From: Epiperipatus broadwayi
Lineage: Eukaryota > Onychophora > Udeonychophora > Euonychophora > Peripatidae
DNA: 64,000 bases
NCBI GenBank assembly: GCA_028023455.1
Contig: JAQFVV010012423.1
Span: 1,503,273-1,567,272 of the forward strand
Direction: 5' to 3'
In this document: positions 36,846 through 49,004 of the stretch, piece after piece
How the letters are laid out: every line of letters begins with the position of its first letter
Numbering within the stretch: position 1 is the stretch's first letter
Program-made: the position numbers and the translations under genes
Notes under the pieces: model-generated
Seen by the model: only the letters and a program-made list of their open reading frames with translations
Databases searched by the model: none
What the model was told of the DNA's origin: nothing

Positions 36846-37474
36846 GAGAATTATTTAGTGTTAAATGAAGATGCTCATTCCTTCATTACATGTCCCATTT
36901 ATTCTATAAAATTTTGAATCTAACTTTGCAGAAGTGAATATATTCCTGTAATTGCCTTCTTGTTGGATTGTTTATTACTTTAGAAACCCAGTATTGCTTC
37001 CCTTATGTATGTTAAAGCTTGATATTTTAGCATTGGTGGGTCATGCTCATGACAGCTATGCAAACATCTATTTCAATCATATTTTCTTAAGTTAATTAAA
37101 CTTACCCAGCTTCATTTATTGTCATGTATCTGCTTAGGGGATATCTGCCCTAGAGATAATCAAATCTACCACCCAAAATATAGATTTGTGAGTGTTGAAA
37201 TTTCTTGTATAAATACAACCACAAATTAAATGTCATGCAGTCCCTTATATAGATGTTATACTTTGAAATTCTTGACACATATAACCATTAATTAATGTGA
37301 TTTCCATTATCTCTTATAAGTCTAGCAACCAAAATTAAGCAGTAGTCATTTCTTTTGTTTATTGTTTGTAATTTTATTACTAATAGAGTATTTGTATCAT
37401 ATATATCTATTTCATTGGGTGTCTTGTTTGCCACAGGGAAGTCATATATTTATAATCCTTTATGGGGCTATGTA

Positions 37475-38714
37475 ACTTTTGTCACAAATTTTACAAAAAT
37501 TTTGCTGTGGAAGCAGCCTAATTACTTCTGCTACTTCAAATGGATCATCAATGGAGCTGGTCTGCAATTCAAGAACAGCATTTTAATCATATCAAAAAGT
37601 GGTTTTTAAATGCTGTGATGCTTTCCCATCCAGATTTCAACCACACCTTTTATTTGTAGACTGATGGTAGCTGGCAAGGATTAGGTGTGATACTATTTTA
37701 GTTGGATAAAGAAAAAACCTCATGTGCATTATATTTCTGTAGTATGACCCTTGGGGGTGCCGAACTCAACTACACAACCACTGAACAGAAAGCCTTGGAA
37801 ATTGGGTAGGCCTGTGGGAGGTTTAAGCAATTTCTACTAGGATCTGTGGTCATCATTATCACTAACCACAAATGCCTAGGATTTCTTAATCAGGGATACT
37901 TGACCAATAATCATTTAATCTAGTGAACTTATTCCTAGAAAAATTCAAATCTAAAGTGATTCATTGTACAGGACCTGAAAATATTGCAGCAGACATACTC
38001 AGCAGTCATTTGGTTGACATCATGCCACAGAATTTAACTGTAGACAATGCATACATAACCATCATGTTACTCCACATAGCAGTGGAGAAATAATTAAAAG
38101 ATTTACCTCTCCTACAAAAGAATGACCTGGCATATGAAAGGAGAAAATCTTCAAGTACAGAAGTTGAGACAAACTCATAAGGTAGACAGAGGATTATTAT
38201 TTTACAAAACAAAACAAAATGGAAATCCATGGAGGATAATGGTGCCAAAAGTTTTGAGATTGCCTCATCATGTATGTACACTGCCTATGACCTTTGGAAA
38301 ATTGAACAGGCTACTTTCTGGCAGTTCCACTGGCCTAAAATGTATTCCAGTATTCTTTCTACTCTACAGAAATGTCAGTTATATTCAAAAAACAAACCTC
38401 CAAATAAATCATACATTGGAACTAGTCATGCTATTTTGCCATGGGGTCCAAATGAAATACTGTTTGTCAACCCCTATGGATGCCTGACATACTTTAGACA
38501 GTTCAAATTTCTCATCTTAACATACAATGTATTCTCCAAATACATAGCCACTTCCTCCCTATGTCAGGCTGATACTCATAACACTGTAAGAGCTCTCCAG
38601 TATAGACAATTCTCTGAAGTTGGAAAGACTCAAGCTATCCTTTCAGACCATGGATCATCATTTATGTCCAGGAAGTGTGTTGAAATTATTTGTATATATA
38701 CAATCACAAATTAA
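37475..38714 (+). pseudogene. pol: Ty3/gypsy pol relic: end of RT, RNase H, integrase core
   Basis: Broken plus-strand frames run in the right order. FVTNFTKI (near 37475) is the end of RT. The frame at 37573-37920 reads SHPDFNHTFYL, TDGSWQGLGVILF, LNYTTTEQKALEI, FKQFLLGS and ITNHKCLGFL, the RNase H signatures, with at least three in-frame stops. CTGPENIAADILSS (about 37970-38010) is the usual connection. 38229-38714 reads HWPKMYSSI, a core with VNPYG where integrases have a catalytic D, VFSKYIA and ILSDHGSSFMS. The first catalytic Asp is therefore lost. No LTRs were found. Confidence 0.75.
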
Positions 38715-38767
38715 ATGTCAGCCATTAATGAAAGAAAAGTCTTAGTAATTTTATCTTGAGAGATTAT

Positions 38768-39290
38768 CAACTTGAAAATATAAACCAGTTTAAATGTCTT
38801 GGCAATTTTCTAAATAGAAACATGAATTTTGATTTAGAGGTGTAGAACATATTTGAATGTACTTTTGCTGTTTTTAACATGTTAAAAAATACGATATTTT
38901 ATCCCAGATAAATAATTGCTGTATATAAATTAACTGTATGTAAAGACATATTTTACCTATTTTATTGAGTGGAAGTTGAGGCTTGGATATAACTAAGAGC
39001 ACTCTGCAAAATTTTAAAAAGATGATGACAAGATCATAGAAGCAAACAATATGAACATCAAATTTATGAATATAATACTATTTAGCCCACTATTGTAAAA
39101 TGCCATTTTCATTAAATTGGTCATGTAAAACAAATGAGGAATACAAGATTTCCTAAGAGGGTAATTTATGAAAAACTTGAGAAAGTTTTCCATGGGAGAA
39201 GTGAGCCATTTTTCTATTATAAGCATTGTTTCAAATACATATGGCAAAGAATATAATATATCAAAGAGCTCAATTGGACATATCTGAGAA
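38768..39290 (+). pseudogene. LINE relic, family 3: C-terminal end of reverse transcriptase ORF
   Basis: The frame at 38768 reads QLENINQFKCLGNFLNRNMNFDLEV, stop, then FAVFNMLKNTIFY, matching the post-palm LEN-x-FKYLGS region of RTE-like LINEs. Near 39110-39240 it reads IGHVKQMRNTRFPKRVIYEKL and KHCFKYIW, matching the characteristic GHV-R and YKD-K tail. Stops and frameshifts throughout. It starts directly after the Ty3/gypsy relic. Confidence 0.65.
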
Positions 39291-39647
39291 ATATTTTTTT
39301 TTACAAAAGAAATTAAAATACAGCATCACAAAATATCAATTAAACAGAAAGTGGGCTTGAATGTTTTATACATGGCTGTATTTGTAATTCATAGGTTGAT
39401 TTATATAATGATCACAAACATCACTTAAGCATTATTTTTATTTGTTTATCCTTGAAGTTGAACTGGCCATATTATTAGTGAGATGATACTATTTTTTCTG
39501 CCAATGATGATGATTATCTATATAATTTATCTATGCAGGATATTAAAACCAAAAATATATTGTATTTTGGAGGATATGTATCATTATGGAAATTTGTTAT
39601 ACTTTACCTTTGTGTTTTATCCCAGCACAACCCAGCTACATGTAAAA

Positions 39648-39651
<4 letters not shown>

Positions 39652-39742
<91 letters not shown>
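39652..39742. repeat. (TA)n microsatellite, about 91 bp
   Basis: Uninterrupted alternating T and A. Confidence 0.98.
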
Positions 39743-39745
<3 letters not shown>

Positions 39746-40763
39746 GGTATTGGTTATTAAGAGGAACAATTGATTATTATGATATTTTTATTTGTTTTAT
39801 ACTGTCTTTTTGATAACTATCTAATATCTGTATTAATTTTTTTGCATATTTTTTATTTATTTATTATGAAAGAAAGCTTAATTATTGAATTATTACCTAT
39901 AGCCTATTTTCAGTATATTTACTGTATTTGTAAAATCACTGTTTTTATATTTATATATGTTAGTTTGCTACATTAGCCAATTCAACTTATTTTTCGTCTG
40001 AATTATTTCCTTCCAAAACTAGGTTTATAGAGGGCGAGCATCATCATTTTACAAAAGTACGAAATGTAAGTACATAACTAAGTTAATTTTAAAAAAAACC
40101 TCTTTAGTATTGTATTTATACATTACCACTTGTCTCCTTACATTTGAAAATCAGATTTGAAAAATATCCTCTAACATTCTAATTCCTAACACGTTAAAAA
40201 TTACCAGCAGCAATCATTAACTTTATAATGAATTATTTAATTTAAGTGTTTTGTAAACTGGGTTGTCATGTGATTGCAATCTTGCACTAGAAATAAGCAA
40301 AATCTACTTCAGATTTTTTTTTTTTTTAGAAAAAATATCTTTATTCAAGATGATTACAAAAAATATATACATGAATTACTAACAACTCATACTAAAGAAT
40401 TTCCAAGGCCAAGTCACCTCATTCTTCATGCTTCAGATTGCAGTGATTTTAGGGAATTTTTAATTTACTTATCTGGCAAAAACTTTTTGAATTAAATAAG
40501 TCTTTTTATATTTTCTATTGTGTTTTAATTTTGGATTTTATGAATTTATGATGAAGCCGCTGTATTGCTGTAATGTAATTTTTACTACACCATTCTCATG
40601 AAAAGTAAAGAGTGGTTTCTATCCCATTTTTAACACCTTGTGGAGGGATGTAATAATAAAAGTAGATAGAATCCAGCCCCTACATTGTGTAAGAGTGATG
40701 TAGTGAAAATTACACTCCAGAAATATTATTCAATAAATGGATAATCCCTATTCTAATAAATGA
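39743..40763. other. Gene-free AT-rich region
   Basis: No gene recognised. tacactccag-like and tagtgaaaattacac segments near 40570 and 40700 form a loose inverted pair (gtaatttttactacac against gtgtagtaaaaattac-like sequence). Confidence 0.4.
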
Positions 40764-40800
40764 CTAATAAAAATTATTGGTACAGATTTAGCATGTGCTC

Positions 40801-41014
40801 TAAATAGTCAAAATAAGAGTCATAGATCACATGACCCTATTCTCTTAAGCTTGTAAGTTATAAACAATGAGGATTTCCAATTCCTCAACAAGCTTTGTGT
40901 TAAATGCTTAGCCAAAGAAAGCATTTAAAATATCTCTGTCAGGAACCCCTTCCCAAACCCCTGACCATGGTTTCGTGCTTTGGCACTCCTCAGAGAGGTG
41001 TCAGAGTTGGTATT
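40801..41014 (-). mobile_element. Family B element, 214 bp, with 14 bp target duplication
   Basis: Flanked by tttagcatgtgctc at 40787-40800 and 41015-41028. The opposite arm of the host foldback carries the uninterrupted site, which confirms an insertion. Read on the minus strand, the element starts just upstream of a hammerhead-like core and ends in the ggtcatgtgatct terminus. There is no poly(A). It postdates the foldback it sits in. Confidence 0.75.
40955..41001 (-). ncRNA. Hammerhead ribozyme, best-preserved copy (family B)
   Basis: Minus strand: stem I 5' strand ACACCTCT; core CTGAGGA (40987-40993; the fifth core base is free to vary); perfect 4 bp stem II GTGC-CAAA-GCAC (40975-40986) with G-C next to the core; GAAA (40971-40974); palindromic CCATGG as stem III; TC (40963-40964); then stem I 3' strand AGGGGTTT. 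Every conserved core base of a type I hammerhead is present. A two-pair stem III with a palindromic sequence suggests it would cleave best as a dimer, as known for minimal hammerheads in Penelope-like and related retroelements. Confidence 0.7.
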
Positions 41015-43107
41015 TTTAGCATGTGCTCATTTTGAATTTTAAGAATCACCCAAAACCCACACTGAAACATCCAAGTGATAAATGATATCTATTACCAACA
41101 AGTGGTTGCAATATTACCATTCATTTTAAAATCATACTTTTCATCAGTAATTAAAAATAAAACACAAATTTCACAATTTTTATCGAGAATTAAAAAATAA
41201 AAATGCTAATTTTCATCAATAATTAAAATATAAATTTCACAATTTTCATCGTCAATCAAAAAATATAAACACAATTTTTTTACAGTTACACTTGATCTAT
41301 CTAACCATGTGACTAAAATATAATCAAAATCGCAATTTTCATCAATAATTAAAAAATTATTTCCCAATTTTCATCGACAATCAAAAAATAAAAATGCAAT
41401 TTTTGTCCAGTTATACTTGATCTAATCATGGACTAAAATAGAGTCAAAATCACAAATTTTATCAATAATTAAAAAATTAAAGTATAGGTATCATTTCACG
41501 TTTGCTTTACGCAATCTACTCTTGCTGCTAAAGTAACTTATGTTTGCTAGTTTAATTATCATTTCATATTTACTTTAATAAGTAATCTACTTTTGTTGCT
41601 ATCACTTCTATAAGTAAACTTTACTTATCTTTTGTTTTTCTGAAACGAATCCACAGATCATGTAAAATTAATCGTACCAACCTTATAAATTTGAAAAATT
41701 AAAAAGCTTATTAAAATTAATAAATCCATATTTTTAACCAAGTACATGTTTAAAAAATTAATAAATATCTAAAAATATATATAATCCTATCAAATAAAGC
41801 ATATTATTTTTACAATTAATAGGTTTTTTTTTTTTTTTCTCACCAGAAAGTCTGATATTGGATGCTTGATTTGTTCCATGTAGATAATGTTCGCATTTCA
41901 GCTCCTGGCATGGTCATGGGATCTACTCTTGATCACTTGAAGTCTATATGGGCTCTAGAAATTGATAATTTACATCAATAAATCTAAAATCAAAGCACAA
42001 AATTAACAAGTTAAAAGAAAGAAAAAACAAGTGAAGAGAAATTAATGATAATAATAATTAATTAACATTACAGACTCTTGAAAACATTATCTTTTTCACA
42101 AATATTTTAAAGTAACATACATTTGCTAGTTTAATTACCATTTCACATCTACTTTATCTCTACTTATAACACTTCTATAAGAAACTTTACTTCTCTTTTG
42201 TTCACATTTTATCTTCTGATGTGGTCACGAGGTCCTATATTTACATCCAATTGACTTTTACCATCAACAAACTGCTGAAACATATTAATTCTACAATTAA
42301 TAATAAATTCCATGTTATCTTAAAATAAATCGAAAGAATAATTATCTAAAGTTAAGAATATTAATATTATAATTAATAAAAAAAATAATAAATCAGGTTT
42401 TGCCCTTTGGCTACACCTAATTTAATTCATTCATTTCAAATTAGTTAATGCACCCCAATGAATATTCTATTATTATTTCCATGTTATGTGTTTTCAGGAA
42501 TATAAGGAAGAGATAAGAAGTGTATAAATATTCAAGTTCTGCTTTGCTTGGGGTTCTTGTTTTAAAATTTGACCATGAGATAGAAGATACATAAAATTTC
42601 TGTGAATTATGTCAGAGTAAAAAACTCACCTCTGCCCACCTATGAGTCTGCTCTTGAAAGTGTGTCCATGAAATGGAGATTTGAAAATTGTGAAATTTAG
42701 ATCTTAATTTTTTAATTATTGATGAAAATTGCGTGATTAGATAGTGTTTTTTATTTTTTGATTTTCGATGAAAATTGTGACATTTACATTTTCATTTTTT
42801 AATTATTGATGGAAATTGCATTTTTGTTTGATTCTCAAAGAAAATTACGAAATTTGTGTTTTTATTGTCAATGAAAATTGCAAATTTACATTTTAATTTT
42901 TTAATTATTGATGAACATTGTATTTTTATTTTTTTAATTCTCAATGAAAATTGCAGAAATTTGTGTTATAATTTTTTAATTATTGATGAAAATTATGATT
43001 TCAGAACAAATGGTAATATCATGGTAATGGATGTCATTTATCACTTGGATGGTCTTAAAATTCAAAATGGCTGTGAGCACATACTAAATCAGTACCAAAT
43101 TATTAAT

Positions 43108-43457
43108 ACCTGTATCTAGTGTTTCAAAATCCATTGATTCATCTATCCATGATTCAAAAAACATATAACAAAAAAAAGGAAAATAAAATTTTCTAATTCA
43201 TCTTGAACCACTTTGAACTGTGAACAATATATATCACATGCCATCACAAATAAATAGCTACTATTATCTGTACAATAAATATTTGCTTATAATTACAGGT
43301 AATAGTTTAATATTGCAAAGTTCCATTTTGCAATTTATTCACATCCAGTCAAAAAAAGAATGCAGAAAAAAAAATTAATAACTTTATTTTTATTTATGTT
43401 TTCATGCATAAATCTTATATCACATTTTGTTAATTATTTTTATTGATGTTTTAATAC
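43108..43457. other. AT-rich spacer, nothing recognised
   Basis: No gene or repeat structure between the foldback and the old LTR. Confidence 0.4.
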
Positions 43458-43909
43458 TGTAATGGTCAAATTTGTACATTTGCGCAACAAAATCCAGAGT
43501 TTTAGTAAATCATCCCAAGGCTGATCAGCATAAGATGGTCAAGACCATGTGTCTGATATATCCCCAGTTCCTTTACTAATGCTCAAAGATTTACTACCTT
43601 ACAGATGACATATATGAGGCCACAGCAGTATTCTTTTTAATCCCATGCTGGCAGTAGCACATCGGTAAAGCACAAGACTATGGGAAATGGACATTTAAAC
43701 AGTATAGCTATATAGATGGTGTGTAATTATCAAATATGGATTACGCTTCTTAATAACTAATAGTTAACTAATCAATAATGACTTAACAATGAGCAACATT
43801 GAAACACTAAGCAGAAGTTAAATTTAAATTAATTTAATGAAAGCGAAATATATATAAATAATAAAATTAATAAATGAAAATAATAATTGCAATGATTATT
43901 GGATTGTCT

Positions 43910-44270
43910 CACTCGCAGATGATTAAGTTAGGGATACAATTTAACAACATTTAAGTTTTGTTTCACATGCAGGTGATGATTTTGGATATAATCATTTATG
44001 GTTTACTGAGTTACAGGTAGTTTTGGTTACATATATATATATGACATTTTAAATCACTCACAGGTGACATTAATTTTCTGGTTACAAATACTTGTCATAT
44101 ATATGTATATCACTCACAGGTGATGATTTTGGATATAAGCATTTACACTTTATATATATATATATATATAGCATTTCCAATTACTCGCAGGTGATTGTAG
44201 TTTTTGGGTTACAAATAATTTAATTTACTTTGCTTGCTATATATATATATCTATCACTCATAATAACACT
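43910..44270 (-). repeat. Degenerate ~60-90 bp tandem units
   Basis: Repeats of cactcacaggtgatgattttggata and ggttacaaat separated by tatata runs, four to five units, inside the old LTR. Confidence 0.65.
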
Positions 44271-45007
44271 TTAAGTTATAGTTTTCATGAGACTTATTAA
44301 GAATTAGTTTAGTTTGCTCATGATGAGCTATACCTAGTTTATGCTATATAACAGGATCTAGATTTGCTTTAGAGCTAGCAGAAGTGACTATTAACATTTA
44401 CCAAGAATATTTTATTAAACGCAAATTATTTAATACATTCTCTACATAGCTTATGTGCCTATGAAATTAGATTCGGATTCAGATCAAAGCTGAAATATAC
44501 TATTATATGGCAGGATGAACTGATGATTGGCAGTCAGACTTTAGATACAAAGGCATATCGGAAATATACAATCTGAGTCCCTGCAGCTTGAGTGTGTGCT
44601 TTTTCATGAGATTTGTACCATATAGCAGTTCCCTTGATACTGTACCCATTGCTGTGAAATAAGGGATCTTTTAGTCCAGATTATTGAACAACTATTTTAA
44701 GCTGGTGGAGTCTCATGCTCCAGTTTAAGGATGCAGAATGGAGTTGCACTTACCCAATGCCCATCTGAAGGAGATAGTTGTCTGAACTAAGAGTAATGGG
44801 GTAGCCCTTACACATAAGCCCATTAGAAATGATACAGCAACAAGTATGTATGCTGAAGCATTTTTTAAGGACACATTTGCCCCACTGACTACTTCATTAT
44901 ATAATAAAATTATGATGCTAAACAATAGTTTACTTCCATGAAACTACCATAGATCAGTTCATTATATAGCATCTATAATTATGCTATTAAAAAAAGCTTA
45001 TGAACCT

Positions 45008-45145
45008 CAAGATGTCAACCTGGTCTGCAAAAAAAGACACGATGTAAAAAGAAAAGTTAAGGAGGCCTGTTTCATTGCGATGGATTGCAATGCCATCAAC
45101 CGCAAGGACACATGCTTCGCGATCTCAAAGAAATGGAGCAATTAA
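45008..45145 (+). pseudogene. Penelope-like GIY-YIG endonuclease C-terminal relic, tentative
   Basis: An open frame reads QDVNLVCKKRHDVKRKVKEA, continuing CFIAMDCNAINRKDTCFAIS KKWSN and stop (45143-45145). The K-x-KEA...INR...W spacing resembles the end of GIY-YIG endonucleases in Penelope-like retroelements. Only about 45 residues are readable and no reverse transcriptase is visible upstream. It is followed at once by two 426 bp tandem units, which would fit the repeated terminal segments of such elements. Confidence 0.4.
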
Positions 45146-45160
45146 CCATTGAACTTTGCA

Positions 45161-46012
45161 TAATTTGCATATAATTACTTCTCTTAGAGCTATGAAGACG
45201 AGAGCATGTATCTTGAAAGTGCTTGCAGAGTAATATAATTTTATTTTTGTTTTTTAAGTAAAAAGTAGCTTTATGGTCAGATGCAATAACGCCTATATTA
45301 TTTTACAAATATATTTTTGCATGCAAAGTTTTCAAGTTAGGTTTGAATTACAACATTTATTAAGCTACCTATATAAGAATTTATAATTCTAGGGAGGATT
45401 ACATCATATTTTTGGGATAATTATGATACTAAGTTCTAGCTTCATGCTGTATTTTATGACTTCAACTGAATATTAATTAAATATTACATTTAAAGCAAAT
45501 CTATCTTAGAGTAGCTGTAAGCTTTTAATTATATCTTAAATAAAACATTTTATCCATTTCAGAACGGAGTTTCATTTGTGCATACATAATTTGCATATAA
45601 TTACTTCACTTAGAGCTATGAAGATGAGAGCATGTCTCTTGAAGGTGCTTGCAGAGTAATATAATTTTATTTTGTTTTTTTAAGTAAAAAGTAGCTTTAT
45701 GGTCAGGTGCAATAGCGCCTATATTATTTTACAAATATATTTTTGCTTGCAAAGTTTTCAAGTTAGGTTTGAATTACAACATTTATCAAGCTACCTATAT
45801 AAGTATTTATAATTCTAGGGAGGATTACAGCATATTTTGGGATAATTACCATACTAAGTTCTAGCTTCATGCTGTATTTTATGACTGCAACGGAATATTA
45901 GTTAAATATTACATTTAAAGCAAATCTATCTTAGAGTAGCTCTAAACTTTTAATTATATCTTAAATAAAACATTTTATCCATTTCAGAATGGAGTTTCGT
46001 TTGTGCATAAAT
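45161..46012 (+). repeat. 426 bp tandem duplication, two copies
   Basis: taatttgcatataattactt begins at 45161 and 45587. The copies differ at scattered bases. Each contains atgaaga, a GAGAGCATG-type hairpin and a GAAA or GAAG box (45192-45218 and 45618-45644), a weak hammerhead-like arrangement with the first core C replaced by A. The junction motif agaatggagttt near 45989 recurs inverted at 46090-46101. Confidence 0.85.
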
Positions 46013-47130
46013 AAATGTGAAATTATATATATATATATGTGTGTGTGAGAATATTTAATCGCTTATCACTAATGATTTAACTAAGGGTAAAACTCCATTC
46101 TGAACAAATATAGCATAAACAAATACATAATTGAAAACAAAATAAAATTGGCATAGATTTAACTAAAAGAAACATAAGTTTAAAGATAAGATTTCACGTA
46201 AGCGAAATCTGAAATTTGGTTTATTTTAGCTTACTTTAAAAAGGGAATTGAAATGAAATTAGCTTAGATTTGATTGATTCAGTTTAATATAGATTTAACT
46301 TACTTGCTAGAATTATTAATAATTGCAAATGTTATTGTTAGACTAAATTATGTAATATAATTTAGAAGCATAATTATCATTTAAATAAATCATTCAGAAT
46401 TATATGTAATACATTAGTTATGATAAATCATTTAGAATCAATCGATTAAAGCAAGTTAAAACACAATCAGTTTTAATAACTCAGAATAAGACAAATAAGT
46501 TGAAATCAAATCAATCAGAAATAAATCAGCAAATCGATAAATAAATCAGTAATTAAATCAGTAAGTAAATCAGGCAAGATTTTGGGGTTAAAATAAAGAA
46601 AAGAAAATTTACATTTAACTGGTAAATTTAAAATACATTATTACTTTGGCCATAATTAATAGATTTAGCTAGCTTTCAGAAATTAACGAATTTTAGTTGG
46701 AAAGTTAACTTTAATTGAGGGAGGTTTGTTACCGCAATCTTTCTCTGCTGGCAAGTTGGGTTCATGTTGAGGGATTCTTTTAGGTGGCATTGGCTTCTAC
46801 TTAACCACTCTTCACATCTTGTGACCATTGTGGAGTTTAGAAAGCAAGGGAATAGCCATTCTAGCCCACTATCATCATTACCAATTTAAAAACATTTTAA
46901 ATGCATTGAACTGCATGAATTAGGAATAAGATTCTGATCTGATCTCAAAGATGGCTGAAGCAACTTATATACTAGTTTACCCCCCTCTCCCCTGTCATAG
47001 TAGTTTTAGATCTGTTTTTCTCTTTACCTTGCTGCATTCTAGGAAGTCATGGAATTCCATTGTGATTGATTTTTCTACAGGTGGGTCTTCCTTCGGTTGA
47101 CCACGTTTTTTCCTTTGGTCAATCAGGGTA

Positions 47131-48450
47131 ATTTATTCGTACTTTATTTTAAAATCTATTTTTACTCTTAAATTTGTAACTAGGTCCTAATACAGTGAGA
47201 AAGATTAAATTTATGAAGTCATCTTTTTTTAGAAAAACAAATCTAAAGATGGCAAAAATTTTATTATATATGTAACTCAATTATATAATTTAGCAATATA
47301 TGCAGAAATATAATAATTTCAAATTTTAATTTCAGAATAAATATTCATTAATAAAGAAATTTTGAAGGTTTTATTTCTATTAACATTATTCTTTACTGCA
47401 TATATGTAGTCTCTTGTTACACATACAAAGCATTTTCCATTTATTTATTACCAGAAATATATACATGCATATTTACTGATATTTATACATATACATACGT
47501 TTCTTTTACTGTATGTTAAATATACGCACACATACACGACTAGTACATTTAAGTTTAAAATTAACATGACTTTAGTACAATATTAACATAATATAATTAT
47601 AATATATGAGGATTTGGGTATAAGTGTACATAAATAAACACTACTATAGTATATAGTAGATGAAACAGTAGGATAGACAGATCTGACTGTTTCAATATGT
47701 AGCCATAATTTTTTAACAGTTAAATCATTACTGAGTGTATTCATACACGTATATGTAATCAACTGTCCAATGTACCTGACAAATTTGTAACCAATTAAAT
47801 ATTTTAGATTTATGATATACTTTTTTAAGCTTATGTACAAATTCTGAACTATCGCTCACCTGATTAACTCTCAGACTATAAGGGCAATTAACTAGAATTC
47901 CTGGTTCATTAGTAAGTCATAGATTTCAAAACATCTAATGCAAAAATGACTGTCTTTATTACAACCAATTTGATTTTGCAGACTGAATGTTTTAATATTC
48001 AAGTTGTAAACATGTATAGTATCTAATCTATATTAAATACCACATATATGTGTAATCTATTAATGTTATTTATTTATATCATCTATATATAAATTTATAA
48101 AAACATGCAGTGTTTGATGAAAAATCGTTAACCCTAATGCTATCAGCTTTTTTGGAAATCAGTTTAGATTATTTCAAATATAGAAACTCAGTTTCAATAC
48201 AAATTGACTTGAAATACTCAATTTCATATAGAAGTTTCAATGTGAATTTTAGTAGTAATTTAAATAAAGCCTCTTTTATATAAGTTTAATGTTAAATATT
48301 AAGTCAGAGATTATAATCCAATTCATTTTAAAATAATTTTATTTTTAAATAGATATTTTAAATATGTAAATATTTTTTATTGATTAAATAAATCTAAATA
48401 TGCAATACAAATTGTATTGTTCAGTATTTATAAGAAGTTTAAACACTAGA
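47131..48450. other. Gene-free AT-rich region
   Basis: No gene recognised. The left part may still be the upstream portion of the old LTR. Confidence 0.35.
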
Positions 48451-48451
48451 A

Positions 48452-48532
48452 ATTACAAGACTGGATTCGATCCTGCACCTCCATTTCCAGAATCTGTCAC
48501 TCTTTATCATTGTGCTAAATCACACAGAGCGA
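48452..48532 (-). repeat. tRNA-derived SINE fragment
   Basis: The minus strand has an A-box-like tttagcacaatgataaag and a good B box ggatcgaatcc (near 48465-48475) at tRNA-like spacing. No poly(A) or target duplication is evident. Confidence 0.4.
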
Positions 48533-48931
48533 TATGTAATCTATTAAACATTATTTCTTTAGTTTTCTATAGAAATGGTTAGTATGGATTCCTGTGTTTA
48601 TGAGATATACAAATATCTGTTTGTGTAAGAAACCCATAGTTATTGGTGACACACAGTTATATGGCCTATATGAAATTATTGCTCATATGATTATAATGGA
48701 CTTTAGACATTTTGAAGTAAATTCTAATTATTGTTTATTCTTTTATTTATATACATTTTTGGCAAGTAAATAAACTTTTTAAGTTTAAATTGTCTTAGTT
48801 TTCTTTTTTAAATAAAATATCCAATTTGTATTGAAAGAATATTCACGGCACACAGCATTTAGAAAACATATATAAATAATATTAATAGGTTACATTTATA
48901 TATCTAGATGTATGTAAAACTATACGGTATT

Positions 48932-48933
<2 letters not shown>

Positions 48934-49003
<70 letters not shown>
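48934..49003. repeat. (ATT)n microsatellite, 70 bp
   Basis: Uninterrupted ATT repeats. Confidence 0.98.

Positions 49004-49004
<1 letters not shown>

Larger units (their letters stand above)
40764..43107. repeat. Large foldback element with minisatellite arms
   Basis: The left arm (about 40764-41470, less a 214 bp later insertion) is inverted at about 42680-43107. Outer landmarks are attattggtac...gatttagcatgtgctc against its mirror at 43070-43100, then attttgaattttaag and ccaagtgataaatga in both. Both arms then enter minisatellites of 30-50 bp units (acaattttcatc-aataattaaaaaat on the left, the complement on the right). The core (41480-42650) has its own direct repeat (catttgctagtttaattac... 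near 41550 and 42120). No coding capacity. Confidence 0.7.
43458..47130 (-). mobile_element. Old long LTR, inverted relative of 28800-31796
   Basis: The 3' end (minus strand ...caaatttgaccattaca) lies at 43458. The first ~260 bp aligns by eye with the tail of the copy ending at 31796 (shared gcaaatgtacaaa, gggattaaa or gtgattaaa, atgtcat). 43910-44270 has tandem units related to 31243-31420. A GC-richer segment at about 46735-46940 follows a TATA-like sequence on the minus strand (46965-46971). A Penelope-like relic and its tandem repeats interrupt it at 45.0-46.0 kb. The 5' boundary is uncertain. Confidence 0.45.

Noticed and set aside
39483-39760. Open frames rich in repeated Ile-Tyr
   Set aside because: Translation of the (TA)n microsatellite.
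43655-43705. A-box-like tagcacatcggtaaagc as a tRNA relic
   Set aside because: The same stretch aligns with the tail of the old LTR on the other strand, and no B box follows.
44725-44925. 66-residue minus-strand frame with hydrophobic content
   Set aside because: No domain or repeat homology within the window and composition typical of chance AT-rich frames; kept within the old LTR as non-coding.
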